From assembly GCA_034670405.1 (NCBI GenBank), contig JAXDDX010000119.1, positions 1,059,501-1,123,500 of the forward strand: DNA of 64,000 nt, read 5' to 3'. The DNA is from Hoplostethus atlanticus. Lineage: Eukaryota > Chordata > Actinopteri > Trachichthyiformes > Trachichthyidae. The notes under the pieces were generated by a model. The model was not told the origin of the DNA and ran no database searches. It saw nothing but the letters and a program-made list of their open reading frames with translations. Of this stretch, positions 10,697 through 21,532 are shown in pieces (position 1 is the stretch's first letter; each line of letters begins with the position of its first letter). The translations under genes and the position numbers were made by a program.

Positions 10697-13154
10697 TTGA
10701 ATGCTCCCCGAGAGAGGTTGGCCCTTGAAGTGTCCAACCTAACTGGGTATGGAGGGCTGCTGGTGCCCCTGGTGGCCCTAAGCAGACTCTCTTTGTTGGA
10801 ATTATGAGATGAGAGTTATCTGCTCCTATCAAAAGAAGAGGCTGCACCTTAGAGAAGGAATGGAGGGGAAGGCCTTGTAGGTGGCGATAGCGTTTTCGGA
10901 GCTTATCCACTGGATAACTCTGGTCTACAAGTGATAGCTTGTCCGAGGTAAAAGCATTTTTAATGAAGTATGTCTTCTGTGGATTTAGGGAGGGTGAAAT
11001 CTCAAAACTGACTGAAGCTCCATCTAAAGCTTCAGTTTGTTGCCTGATTGTGCGTACTACAAGATGCTCTGTGGAGCCTTCCAGCCCTAGCTGTTTACGG
11101 GCGGCTGGCAGGAGCATTGTACGCTGAGAGCCATCGTCCAAAATGGCATAGGTATCTAAGGTGCGGTGTTTATTCCGTAGGGTCACTTTGACCACCTTTA
11201 GAAGGACGTGGGGAGAGCTGGGCTGGGGATTCAGATATAGGACCTTGGAGTCTGTCACTCTTTGGTTCGCATGGTGGAGAATGCCCAGGTGTTTCCCATT
11301 ACAAAGGGGACATGGCTTTTTCAGATTACAGTTCATTGCCATATGTGGTCCTGCACACCGCCAACATCTCCTTTCCTGCTTAATCCAGGCTTTCACGTCC
11401 GCTGTCCTCAGATCTTTCAGCTCTTTGCATTTGATTATTGAATGGTCAGGTGAGTTACAGTATTGGCATGATTTGGGTTTCGTCCCCGGGTTTCCTGAAT
11501 GGGATGGGAGAGGGAGGTTGGTGTTGATACCGTGCAGTATGGTGGCTGTTGTGGGGGCAAACCTCGGCGCTAACCTCCTGGTTAGAATGGGGGTTTCAGG
11601 AGTCAGATAACTGACCTGAGCAGCCACGGACTGACACTCCGCTTCACCCTGGAGCCATGTAGCGAAATCCACCAGGGTGTAGTGGGTTCCTGGCCGGACT
11701 GAACGGATATATCTTATGAAGTTGGCTACTGAATCAGCCGGCAGCTTACTAAGGAGATGTTGTACATGGGAGGAACAGGCAAGCTCAGCTGCTCCCTCAC
11801 TCTGCCCCATAGCCTGCAGCATTCCTACTAGGGATTGGACTCTAACTGCAAAGTTGTGAAAAGCTTTAGAATCACCAGGTTGAACTTTTGGGAGATTTAT
11901 TATAGTGGTTATCTCTTTCAAAGCTAAATGGTGGGGCTGCCCATACTGTTGGTCTAGAGCCGCTAAGGACTTAGTATAAGGCTGTGGGTCATGAGCATAG
12001 GCCAATGCAATATGTCGGGCAGGGGGTAGGTGGTCTAACAGGATGTGATACTTATAGATTTCTGTTTCCCATGGAGGTAAGAGGTTTGTGAGGGCCATCT
12101 TAAGCATTGTATATTCATGGGGATCTTCCCTATTAAAATTGGGAAAAGTGGGTCCCTCAACACGTGACTTGTACCCAAGTGGGGGGGCTCCATACAGTTG
12201 CGGATTATGTATAGGAGCTGGGGGCCATAATAGGGGAAGGAAATTACTGTAATATTGATTAGCTTGGTTAGGGCCATAAGGATACTGGGGCTGCATAACG
12301 TGGGCTGGCCAGCCTAGAGGAGCAGGAGGTACCTGGGGGGGTGCCTGGAATGCCTGAAATGCTGAGAGCTCTTGTTGGGGAGAAGGTGCTGGGGCCCACT
12401 GAAATAGAGGGGGCACTGGGGGCACCTGAGGAGGGGCTGCTTGGAGAAGAGGAGGTGCAGGGGCCTGGAGTAGAGGATTTGCTGGAGGCCCTGGGTGGGG
12501 GAGAGGTGCTTGGGGCACCTGGATTGGAGGAGGCACCGCCTGGAGTGGAGAAGGCACTGCCTGGAGTGGAGGATTTGCTAGGGGCGCCTGCAGTGGAGGA
12601 GGCACCGCCTGGAGTGGAGGATTTGCTAGGGGCGCCTGCAGTGGAGGAGGCACCGCCTGGCTTGGAGGATTTGCTAGGGGCGCCTGCAGTGGAGGAGGCA
12701 CCGCCTGGATACCAGACTCTGAGTATGCCTTGGCGGGGAGATTGGGCATGTAATTATCATGCTGGTGTATTGGTAATTGACATGCACTGTGTGCACGTAT
12801 TTGAGTTTGCCTACTCTGTGTTAGTGTGGGCCTACTAACTTCACGGTCCTTTCCAGGCTCACCGCTACAATCACTTGAGGGATAAGATCTATATGAGCCT
12901 TGCTGCCTCTCTAATGCGTCCTGCCTACTGAAGAGCTGCATGACCATATTTCTAATTTGCTCAATTTGGTCATGTGTCGTGGGTGGGCAAGATTGTCCTT
13001 CATTCATGGGCCCAGCCGCATGAAAATGTTCTTGGTTTGAAGGGGGAGGGTGAGAGGCTTGATAATGCTCATAGTCCTGGAGATATGAGGGTAATTTCCT
13101 CTGCCGTGTTCCCCGCTCGAGTCCCTCTTCATCATGCTGCTCTCCCTGATCCAT
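10644..13154 (-). CDS. BEL/Pao gag and aspartic protease
   Basis: The frame starts at an ATG at 13154. It is open slightly further upstream, but only with TTG. This leaves under 20 bases between the primer binding site and the start. The N-terminal third is rich in Pro, Gln and Ala and holds three tandem 16-residue repeats (150-197). A gag core follows at about 330-510. Two zinc knuckles come next: C-x2-C-x4-H-x4-C at 563-576 and C-x2-C-x3-H-x4-C at 597-609, followed by a CPLC motif. A retropepsin-like protease with LDDGS (D-D-G-S at 673-676) comes after these. Gag packages element RNA into particles and the protease matures the polyprotein. The frame ends at 10644, inside the 5' end of the pol frame, about 50 bases of overlap. 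Members of this group often have one continuous frame, so the offset is either a real frame shift or a one-base change in the C6 run at about 10662-10667. Confidence 0.93.
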   Translation of the reverse strand: MDQGEQHDEEGLERGTRQRKLPSYLQDYEHYQASHPPPSNQEHFHAAGPMNEGQSCPPTTHDQIEQIRNMVMQLFSRQDALERQQGSYRSYPSSDCSGEPGKDREVSRPTLTQSRQTQIRAHSACQLPIHQHDNYMPNLPAKAYSESGIQAVPPPLQAPLANPPSQAVPPPLQAPLANPPLQAVPPPLQAPLANPPLQAVPSPLQAVPPPIQVPQAPLPHPGPPANPLLQAPAPPLLQAAPPQVPPVPPLFQWAPAPSPQQELSAFQAFQAPPQVPPAPLGWPAHVMQPQYPYGPNQANQYYSNFLPLLWPPAPIHNPQLYGAPPLGYKSRVEGPTFPNFNREDPHEYTMLKMALTNLLPPWETEIYKYHILLDHLPPARHIALAYAHDPQPYTKSLAALDQQYGQPHHLALKEITTIINLPKVQPGDSKAFHNFAVRVQSLVGMLQAMGQSEGAAELACSSHVQHLLSKLPADSVANFIRYIRSVRPGTHYTLVDFATWLQGEAECQSVAAQVSYLTPETPILTRRLAPRFAPTTATILHGINTNLPLPSHSGNPGTKPKSCQYCNSPDHSIIKCKELKDLRTADVKAWIKQERRCWRCAGPHMAMNCNLKKPCPLCNGKHLGILHHANQRVTDSKVLYLNPQPSSPHVLLKVVKVTLRNKHRTLDTYAILDDGSQRTMLLPAARKQLGLEGSTEHLVVRTIRQQTEALDGASVSFEISPSLNPQKTYFIKNAFTSDKLSLVDQSYPVDKLRKRYRHLQGLPLHSFSKVQPLLLIGADNSHLIIPTKRVCLGPPGAPAALHTQLGWTLQGPTSLGEHSNATQALFTSTGTPLCRT
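12564..12707 (-). repeat. 48 bp tandem repeat inside gag (3 copies)
   Basis: Three near-identical 48 bp units encode 16-residue blocks of the type QAVPPPLQAPLANPP. The Pro-rich tract continues with diverged versions to about 12400. The unit is a multiple of three, so copy-number change keeps the gag frame open. Confidence 0.9.
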
Positions 13155-13171
13155 ACCCAATGCCTAAGCAC

Positions 13172-13189
13172 TTCTGGCTCGAAGGACCA
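13172..13189 (-). other. Primer binding site, complementary to tRNA-Tyr 3' end
   Basis: It is directly adjacent to the inner edge of the 5' LTR. The minus-strand sequence TGGTCCTTCGAGCC is the complement of the tRNA 3' end GGCTCGAAGGACCA, which is the acceptor end of vertebrate tRNA-Tyr(GTA) as I know it. Over 18 bases there is one mismatch. This site primes first-strand DNA synthesis of the element. Confidence 0.8.
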
Positions 13190-13542
13190 TGTAGAAAGTT
13201 GTCTTTGTGGTAGCTGGTTTAAATTAAAGGGCCTCTGCATTGGCACGCCAGTCAAAGCATGAAGACCAGAGATGAGAGCCGTGGCAACAGTTTATTCTCC
13301 ATTCATAGGATTTCCACTTAGATAGTTGACTGACACAGATGCTTTAATGGTCAAATAATACATCCAGTGCACAGTCAACTGGAGAAGATCGGTAATCCGC
13401 ATGCCGACCCTCATGCTGCAGCAAACAAAGAAAAAGCCTGAGCAAGGCCTGATCCAGGCCTCTTATCAGTTCAGGTGTGGCCTGATAGATTGAGGCTAAG
13501 TCCCGCCCCCCTAGGATTGGGCAGGGAGGAGGGTTTACAACA
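13190..13542 (-). repeat. 5' LTR of the BEL/Pao element
   Basis: 353 bp, the promoter-bearing copy for the minus-strand element. No difference from 6912-7264 was seen by eye. An AATAAA lies at 13291-13296 (minus). Followed by the right target duplication atctc at 13543-13547. Confidence 0.95.
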
Positions 13543-13547
13543 ATCTC
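13543..13547. repeat. Target site duplication of the BEL/Pao element (right)
   Basis: atctc, a perfect copy of 6907-6911. Confidence 0.9.
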
Positions 13548-14330
13548 ATTACACATGAAAGGCTGAGTGGCGCCAAGTGAATGGAGAGGAATTTTACATA
13601 CCAAACACCTTTTTTAGAAGAGGAGCCGAGCTGTAATTGAAATAATGGAAATTTCAAGTGATGTCATGATCCATTCCAAGAGATGATTATGTTGTAGACT
13701 GGTTTCCTTGGGCTGTGTGTGAGTGATATCGGTGCACTATCATCGCCTTATTTGGGGAGTGTGTTGGAGTAGTCGTGTTGCGTAGCCTTGTGTGTGTTTA
13801 TTAGGGCAGTTTTTGGGGATTCGTGGGGTTTATGTGCCATTTGCAGTTCCATAGTGCACTTGCAATGCAGCCATGTTCAGAGTTGGTGTTAATATGCATC
13901 GTAACAAACTGGTACCAGCTCCCCTCTCTCCTACCACCTTCTTTCCTCAGCGTTTAGCCACGATTGGCTCACCTCTGCCAGCTGCTTAATAAGAACACCG
14001 CTTGGATCCGGGCCCCTTTCCTACCAGGAGGCACTATGCAGCATCAAGAAACAGCTCACATCTCCACCCACACTGGCCCACTTCAGCCTGAATGCACCCA
14101 CCCTGCTTGACACGCTACTGTCCTTGGTAAGTGGTAGAGTGGAACGGTAAGTCACCACCTCTTCAGTCCTCTAAGAAACTCGGCAAACATACTTCTGAGG
14201 GTGGGAGGGAGGTTCTTGCTTGTCTGTGGGCATGTGAACACATTTATCTCTGTGGCAGAGCCTTTCCTCTCCACACAGATGAGCAGACACTCACAGCTCA
14301 TACCACGCCAGCACAGGGGTGCATCATGTG

Positions 14331-14835
14331 TTAAAGCTGCAGTATGCATAGGATATATTATACATTACCAGAGTGTGTCTGCCTGTGTGTACATGTCTAA
14401 ACCCCCCCGTTTGCCAGAAATTTGACTCTCAGTGATGTTTGGGAATGTTTCGGAGCGTATACCATTTTCTGTGCCCGTGGCCAGCGGTGAGCCACAACAA
14501 CAATGGCAGAAAGCAGTAAGAAAACAAAGTAGAGTAAAAGCTAAACGTGCAGCATACGAGACCCGTTCAAAAACGCAGGTGAAGACTCGCATTGCTTTTT
14601 GTTTGTTTGTTTTGTTTTTTATTGCAGAGTTTACATTTGTCATCTCCTTCTTCAACGCCCATGGTGGCTTTACTGATGTCTGTTACCTCAGCCTCAGGCT
14701 AGATGCCGTTTCAGGTAGAAAGCTCATCAAGATGAGTGCAGCGGGAACTTGACCAACTGAGAGGGAGGAGGGCGGGACCAGGATAGACTTATCTGCCTCA
14801 AGGCGAAAAGCATATATAGCATATTATAGCTTTAA
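14331..14835. mobile_element. TTAA-flanked MITE-like element, separate subtype
   Basis: It begins TTAAAGCTGCAGTATG and ends with an inverted AGCTTTAA, giving about 8 bp of perfect terminal inversion followed by looser AT-rich similarity. TTAA stands at both edges. The interior differs from the 3256, 28806 and 44320 copies, although the terminal AAGCTGCA is shared. Short open frames inside look accidental. It is called a non-autonomous element by its ends only. Confidence 0.5.
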
Positions 14836-16489
14836 GGGCGCTGCCTGTTGCTTGTCTGGGCTGATGTGGATGCAGACATGCTAACCAAACCTGTCAGCAC
14901 AGCCACCATATCACCTGAATTGCATCAGGACAAGTCTAACAATAATGTTTTTCTGTAAGGGCTAACCACCCACATTTTACAACCAGCTATGGCCCTACTA
15001 CAAAGTACAAGATGAATGTAGGTTTTTAGCATGGACCAGCGACTCCCACAGAGCGCCATCAGCTCCACAGGAACACATTCACATCGACCTGTGTGCAGAC
15101 CTCCACAGAGCTCCCACTAGGACACTCGAGCAAAGTGAAAATAATCACTGAATATAATGTGCAAATAGGGTGAGCATCTCCTTTCATTTTTTTTGAACGA
15201 GCAACAGTGAAACCTTCACAACTTCCCCGCTCAAGGTGTACAGCAAAGCTAATACAAAGGTGCCCAAAATTACAGGGAGGTGGATTTGCAGAAGTAGTCA
15301 TTTCATAGGACTCGCGTCGGGTGATTTTCCCTAGACATTTGAGGTTACGAATGAGGGACGTGGAACCAAAATCTCATGAGACTGAAATCACTGTCAGCCT
15401 CAGCAGTAGTCTATTAATCATTAATAGAACTTACTGGATTCCCCAGGTAATATAATACTAGTTCCTTGGGGACAGCAACACAGGAATCCTCTCCTTTTTT
15501 ACCCAATAGTCCTGCTTGGTTGATGTAATATTCCCTCGTTGAAGTACCAAATGAAATGGACATAACATCAAAACATATTAAAATAAAAAATTTCAGATGC
15601 TAGCATTAATGATTCTGAGCTAATTGTGATTGGTAAAAGTTTAAAGTTCTGTGCTAAAACATCGGTGACGTTATGAAATAAAGGGCAACGGGTTAAAGGT
15701 ATTCAGATACTACATACGTACGCAACTGTTTAAATGGTGTACACCCTGTCTTAGATCATGCCACGGGAATTTGGCCATTCCAAAAGAAAATGCAACACCA
15801 AAACTCATTGTGTTTGGTGCTACGGTGGGAACCCTGTGATGCCAGACACAAATGTAAGATGCTAGTAAACTTGTAAAGATGCATAGACTGAAAAGATAAT
15901 ATTCATTTGGTAAACTTCTAATAACTACTGTGGGCCAGTGAAGTTACATCTTCATCTTCTTTGGCTCGTTTGGAATTGATTTATAAAATGAGGCTATGGT
16001 GTCATATAAAGGGCATTATTATTATTATTCATGAAGCAAAATGGGATGCTGATATTTGGTCTTAAAGCTAAGCTAAGAATATATTGTCTTGTTGGGATAA
16101 ATTTTATGTCAAAGTTTTGCCCAGAAGCCAAATATCTCTCTGGCCACAATTAAGGTCCATTACTATCAGCCAGAGGAACAGGAAGATTCAGTAAACCACA
16201 GGAGAGCAGACTGCTGTGTGAGTTGGAGGAGAGAGGAAGCTGAAATTAATTCTAGGTGTTATTTTTATATGATGAGCTGAGAGTGTGCTTTACACAGAAT
16301 TATTTCAATTTCTGTTCATTTATTTTGGTTAGATGATTATGAAGGTTGATTTATCTGTAATGAGTTTGTTGAGACACAACGTGATGGACAGATGTGTCTT
16401 TTTAAATGGGAAACTCGGTCAACTTGCAACAGTCTGTGTGTCTCTGGTACATTTTTCTGTCCTGTGCACATACTAATCTGATAGCAGAC

Positions 16490-16640
16490 AGTACGCTCAG
16501 TGCCCGTAGGTGACTAGCATCATCTAACGTAAGAAGATATTTTAGTAATCCAGAGTTGGTGGTGAGTTTTCCTGTCCATCCTCTCGTCACATAAAGGGCA
16601 AGTTGACCAACGGGTCAAAGTCGGTGTAGTCCTTTTTAAA
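16490..16640 (+). repeat. Dispersed repeat sharing motifs with 500-720 and 1490-1600
   Basis: A stretch containing gactagcatcatctaacgtaagaag and gaccaacgggtcaaag resembles the reverse complement of about 505-590. The second motif plus gtgtagtcctttttaaa recurs at 1548-1593. Three degenerate copies indicate an old interspersed family of unknown type. The copy edges are not sharp. Confidence 0.45.
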
Positions 16641-17336
16641 TTGGGTCCCATGTGGGTTCACTGGGCTGGCCACCTACAGAACAGGACACTAATAAAATCC
16701 ACCAATCAATCGGTTGGTTAGCTGAAGCAACCTTTCGAGGATGAAAGGTAGTCGGAAAGGTGCAGAACTCCAAGAGCCGGCGCATGGAACAAAAGGCATA
16801 CAGCGTCTGAAAAACACCTCTGTAACATCTGCGGAAATTCATTCACTCATATGGTGAAAATTTCACCTCATGAATGAACTCACCATTCTCACATGGCACA
16901 TTTTCACCGTGAAAAAAAGCTCAAAGCTATCAATCACTATTCACTGACACGCCATATACCTGTGAAACTCATGAATGTCATGAAACTCAATATCGTGCAT
17001 TATGAATGAGCTGGTTTCGAGCGCTACCGGTGGAAATATACTCAAGCATTTTTTTATTGACTGTTGCTTGAATAAATAAATATCAAAACCACTGCATCCT
17101 TGATGTACTGGAGATGTGCATAATTCACACAAAGGAAAAGAAGAGTATGGAGATGCGCAATTAGCTGGTAGACCATCCTCATTGTTTTGATGTTCAAATG
17201 ATGGAAATGGAAAGCACAGGACAAATTCTTGTCCTCGATTGTAGCGATAATGTATGGCCTGCTCTCCAATCAGTCATTGTCAAGCTGCAGCGTAGGTGCA
17301 CAATCTGCCCCAACTACGCTCAACCCACCCACCCTC

Positions 17337-17399
17337 CCTCCGGCCCACCTCACACTCCCTCCGGCCCACCTCACACTCCCTCCGGCCCACCTCACACAC
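17337..17399. repeat. 21 bp tandem repeat, 3 copies
   Basis: Unit cctccggcccacctcacactc, three copies with one or two changes in the last. Short GC-rich minisatellite. Confidence 0.9.
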
Positions 17400-17833
17400 A
17401 CCAAATAATCACTGTCACGGCCACATGCCCATCTCCAGGACTCCGACAAACAATCCCCGTCAAGATTATGGTGTGTAGTATGTGATAGATGACAGCTGAG
17501 GGGAGGCAAAGTGCAGCTTTTAAGAGCCTTTAGCCTGACATGAGTGTCAATCAAATCATGCTGCTGCTGCTTCTGCAGCTAGCACTGTATGCAAACAGGA
17601 TTTTAAGATCACTTTTTCTTTTTTCATTCTTTTTTCACCTTTTCATTGCTGCTCTTGGCTAAATCATACAGGAGATGCTTTCCTCTGCAGTGTAATCAGG
17701 AACATATTGGAGGTAAACCCCTCAACCCAACATCTTTTTATTTGTGGATTAGAGTTTAAACACCTTTTTTTCAATCATATACAGCATAGCAAGTAATATC
17801 TGCTTGATATACAGTAAGTTACATGACAACCGG

Positions 17834-17960
17834 GTCTTTTAAGGAAGAAAAGTAATAATGAATTAATACCGCTCTGAAAGTATAATTGATTTTTGTGTTT
17901 ATATTGGTGCTTGTTTGCCTTATGATGATCACCAACTAGAGATCATAGTTCACCCACCTT
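17834..17960 (+). repeat. Dispersed repeat pair, copy A
   Basis: It aligns with 21533-21668 over about 125 bp, sharing gggtctt(t/c)taagg, tataattgattt, gcttgtttgccttatg and gatcatagttcacccacctttgtattt with scattered changes. Unknown family, non-coding. Confidence 0.6.
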
Positions 17961-19334
17961 TGTATTTGAGTCATTTGTTTATAAATGTTTCCCGTTATAA
18001 CTCTTACTCATGCTTTTTGAATGGCCCTCTCGTTGACTTGCCCTACTGACACCTCAATTGGATTTAATGTGTAACCGCGAATCAAGTAATCCTGCACCGA
18101 GTGGCAATTGCTGTACAGCGTAGTGGAAACAGTGACTGGTACAATAGGTCTAACAAAGATATTACATCTGACTCATGTTGACAGTGCGGCCTCATTTTGG
18201 GAGGACTCTTGTGTAACAGCACGGTAAAAAGCATTAAATTCTACTCCAATGTAATTAAGAGATGAAGAGCTTTCACGCTGCCGACTGAGTGTTAAGGTTA
18301 AAGTAACCTTGACATTCTGAATTTTTTAGCTGTTATTTTTTTTCCTCCGTTCTCTCTTGTCACATTGTGGGCAATGGCATGAAAACCAAGTAAAGTAACT
18401 AATGAGTTTCCCCAAACACCGGGTATCACTGTTAGCATCTCTCTAGGAAACCTATTCATAGCCGCAAGCTAGGGCGCCACCTCGCAGCAATAGCTCTTAG
18501 CATTTCTTCTTCAGCTAGCATGAAAATATTACTACAATGCGTTAGAGTACTCAGATGACTTTTTTTGTGGTAAGTGGTAGTATATTTGTTTTTCAGTTGT
18601 CGTAATCCATTATTACTTTTTGAAATTAGAAAAATGCAATGTATGCTTGATATGAATGAGATTAGCTTACGGTTTTTAAAAGCAACACAATATTCTTGCA
18701 TTGCATTTTGCAGTCAAACCCAGTTTGTCATATCTGCCCATACATGTTGATATTTCCAGACATGTGGCACCTCCTTAAGCTCTCTAAAGTCACCGGGCTG
18801 CGCTTGCTCCTTGCTTCTAGCAAACATAAGCGTCTCAGCCCTGTGAGAAAGACGGGTAGATACACCGCACAGCATCCTGCGGTTTATTTTCCCTGTCGAA
18901 GCACAGTTTCAGTGAGAACACCTTGAGCTTACCGCATGCTGCCATCACTCACTGCCACATCCAGTGCGATTAGTCACAGGAATAAATGCTGTAGAGTCAA
19001 CTTGCAGGGCAAGCTGGACAGAGGGGTAAGGGGGTCTGGGGGGGAGGAGTCATCATGTTTTGTCACGGCAACCAGGGTAGGCCCCAGCTGCTCCGACATG
19101 TGCTAACAATACCTCAGTGTGTCTCTGGCCAGTGTGCTTGTTCTTAGTGTGTTTATGTAGAGATGAGGATAATGAAGATGAGGATTACTGGTGACCTTTT
19201 GGTTTAGAATTGATTTCTTAGGCTTTTATTGATCAATGTTATCACTAAAGCTTGATTAGGTCTGGACCAAAACTACCGGATATAGCTGACCTTTGAACCC
19301 TTTGAACCCCCTGTGAGCCAGTTCACAGTCCAGG

Positions 19335-19369
19335 CTTAAGATGACAGGTGACTGGGCTTTTACGGTCTT

Positions 19370-19380
<11 letters not shown>
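19335..19380 (+). repeat. Short L2-like LINE tail
   Basis: The segment caggcttaagat-acaggtgactgggctttta matches the 3' part of the L2 fragment at 31782-31816. It directly precedes the ACT repeat, so the repeat may have grown from the element's tail. Too short for a firm class call. Confidence 0.45.
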
Positions 19381-19402
<22 letters not shown>

Positions 19403-19752
19403 ATGCTACTAATACTATTACTACTACTGCTAGGACTACTATTACTACTACTATTTTGCTACTGCTACTACTATTATACTGGTACTAGTACTGCTAGTAC
19501 TATTATTATTGCTACTACTAATACCACTAGTACTGCTACTACTATTGCTACTATTACTACTGCTAATATTACTACTACTGCTGTTACTACAACTACTAAT
19601 AATACTACTACTACTATTACTACTACTAGTAGCACTGATACTACTACTACTACTATTGCTGCTGCTACTACTACTACTGCTATTGCTACTACTACTAGTC
19701 CTGCTACTACTATTACCACTACTATTACTACTACTACTACTTCTACTACTTG
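19366..19752. repeat. Imperfect (ACT)n / (ATT)n microsatellite, about 385 bp
   Basis: Tandem ACT triplets with frequent ATT, GCT and AGT variants. Because the period is three, all frames stay open on both strands and give long Thr-, Leu- or Val-rich reading frames. These are artefacts of the repeat, not genes. Confidence 0.95.
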
Positions 19753-20947
19753 TAGCTGTATTGTTATTGGAAAAGTATATCTAATGTATAATGTGAGGAC
19801 AGCTCTTCACACGTTTAGAAAGTCTGCCTGGGGCTGAATACATCAGTGTCATCAGTAGTGTTAGGTAGTAGTAATAGACCATGTGACATTTCTCATGGGG
19901 TATTTGGCCCTTTGTTTTATTTAGCCTGCTGTAAGGTACACATTCAACAATATGAAGGTTAGTGTACATGCAGTAGATATCAGAGGCATCTTTTTTACCT
20001 CGATGGCACAAAAGTTAATTAGTTTCTACAAGCAGTAGAATAGTTCACGTACTAACAATAGTTTCCTTTTCATTGCAGCCAAATTTCATTTTGCACAGCG
20101 CTTCGGTGACTTTTAGTGGTCAAAATGATGATTTGAAAATCTATTGATGCTTTGTAGTTGAATTATATCAAGTTTCCTAATTTCTCAGAGGAAACATTGC
20201 TTCTGGGGCACTAATGTTTGGGTAATTAATCTCATACTGTCAGCTGAAACGGTATTTTCAAGTATGACTCTCCCATTGTCTAGTGAACTCATCAAATCAA
20301 ATCTGCATTGCCTTCAGACATGGATGGCTGGGTTAAATAGTACTTGCAAATACATAATTCTTATCATTTATTTTAACCTGCTTGGGTCTACCGCAGGAGG
20401 AGTATCCGGATAGTGTCAGGTAGGTTGTACATCACAGAAAAGTGAAGAATATTAAATTAACTTTCAAACAGTTTCCTCTGGTTTTGTAACTTCATCGTGT
20501 CGTGTATGTGGCAAGCCCCATCCATCTGGCAACCTGCGTAAATGCCATTCTGCCCAAATCTAATATCGCTGAGAGAACCAATGATGTAGTGGCCACTGTA
20601 AATATGACCATATGAATATACGGTCTTTCATCAAATGACTGTTAGCTCTTTAGTCCATTTTGTCCCTTCTGTTAGCTTCTCTATTGTTTTACAGAGAACC
20701 CAATCCACCTTCAGCCCCACTGCCGAGCTTGGTTACAGTATGTGATGTTCAATATTTAATACATTAGGCCTCACACTCGCTCTTACCATATAGTGCAGCC
20801 TTGCAAGTTATTTCCCTACAATGAGCCAGAAACTTTGTCATGACAAATTCATTCTTCTATCCCATTCAACCTTCATTTGAACAGGTATGTGCTAATTGAA
20901 CCATCTTTTTGGTGTGTGTTGCATCTCATCAATGAATGCACAGTACG

Positions 20948-20989
20948 GGGGCCAAATGAGGGGCCAAATGAGGGGCCAAATGAGGGGCC
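20948..20989. repeat. 12 bp tandem repeat, about 3.5 copies
   Basis: Unit ggggccaaatga in perfect tandem. Isolated in otherwise unique-looking sequence. Confidence 0.9.
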
Positions 20990-21532
20990 ATTCCTGTAAA
21001 TTCACAACATCCTCTGAACTGTTCTTACTGCTATAAAGGATAGAGCACAAAAAGGGCCTGTTTTCTATATGGGAGAGACAACATGCTGCAGTCAATCTAA
21101 CCACTTCAGAGAACATGACTATTATAATGGCTCTTGTTGCTGTAGCCTGGAAACAACACTGGATCCACCTTCACCGGTCTGTGCAGTCGTCCCTTTTAAG
21201 TGTTGCCTGGCAAATCCGAGGACAAGCCTGGTGCATTAGTTTCCCTCCAGCTAAAAGTACTCATCTTCAATAATAGCATTTGACTTCCATAATGGAGAAA
21301 TCACATCTGTGTGACCCTCCTGAAAAGAAAAACTTATACATATTCCACAGTATCCAAGCTCATTTGATCTAAAGGTCCAATTTTCACCTGTTTTCCGTAA
21401 TATTGTTGCGCACATCTGAATTAAGCAAACTCACTCCGACATGGAGCTTTACTTCAGCATTGTTATTCTATAAAATAATTGATTTATAGTACACAGCAGA
21501 GGAAGTTTCAAACTGATGTAAGTTGTAGGATA

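Larger units (their letters stand above)
6912..13542 (-). mobile_element. BEL/Pao LTR retrotransposon, full-length, minus strand
   Basis: A 6631 bp element with 353 bp LTRs (6912-7264 and 13190-13542), a tRNA-type primer binding site, gag, protease, reverse transcriptase, RNase H and integrase in BEL order, a purine-rich tract and a 5 bp target duplication (atctc). The LTRs read identical by eye, which points to a very recent insertion. The coding part is interrupted by two one-base frame changes, near 10665 and near 7930, so this copy may be unable to make a full polyprotein as read. No envelope gene is seen between the end of pol and the 3' LTR. The element lies in the same orientation as kcnk9, in whose first intron it probably sits. 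Confidence 0.95.

Noticed and set aside
12341-12838. Plus-strand open frame rich in Gly, Glu and Leu opposite gag
   Set aside because: It is the mirror of the in-frame Pro-rich gag repeats on the minus strand.
19403-19837. Long open frames rich in Thr, Leu or Val on both strands
   Set aside because: They are translations of an ACT/ATT triplet repeat, which stays open in all frames.
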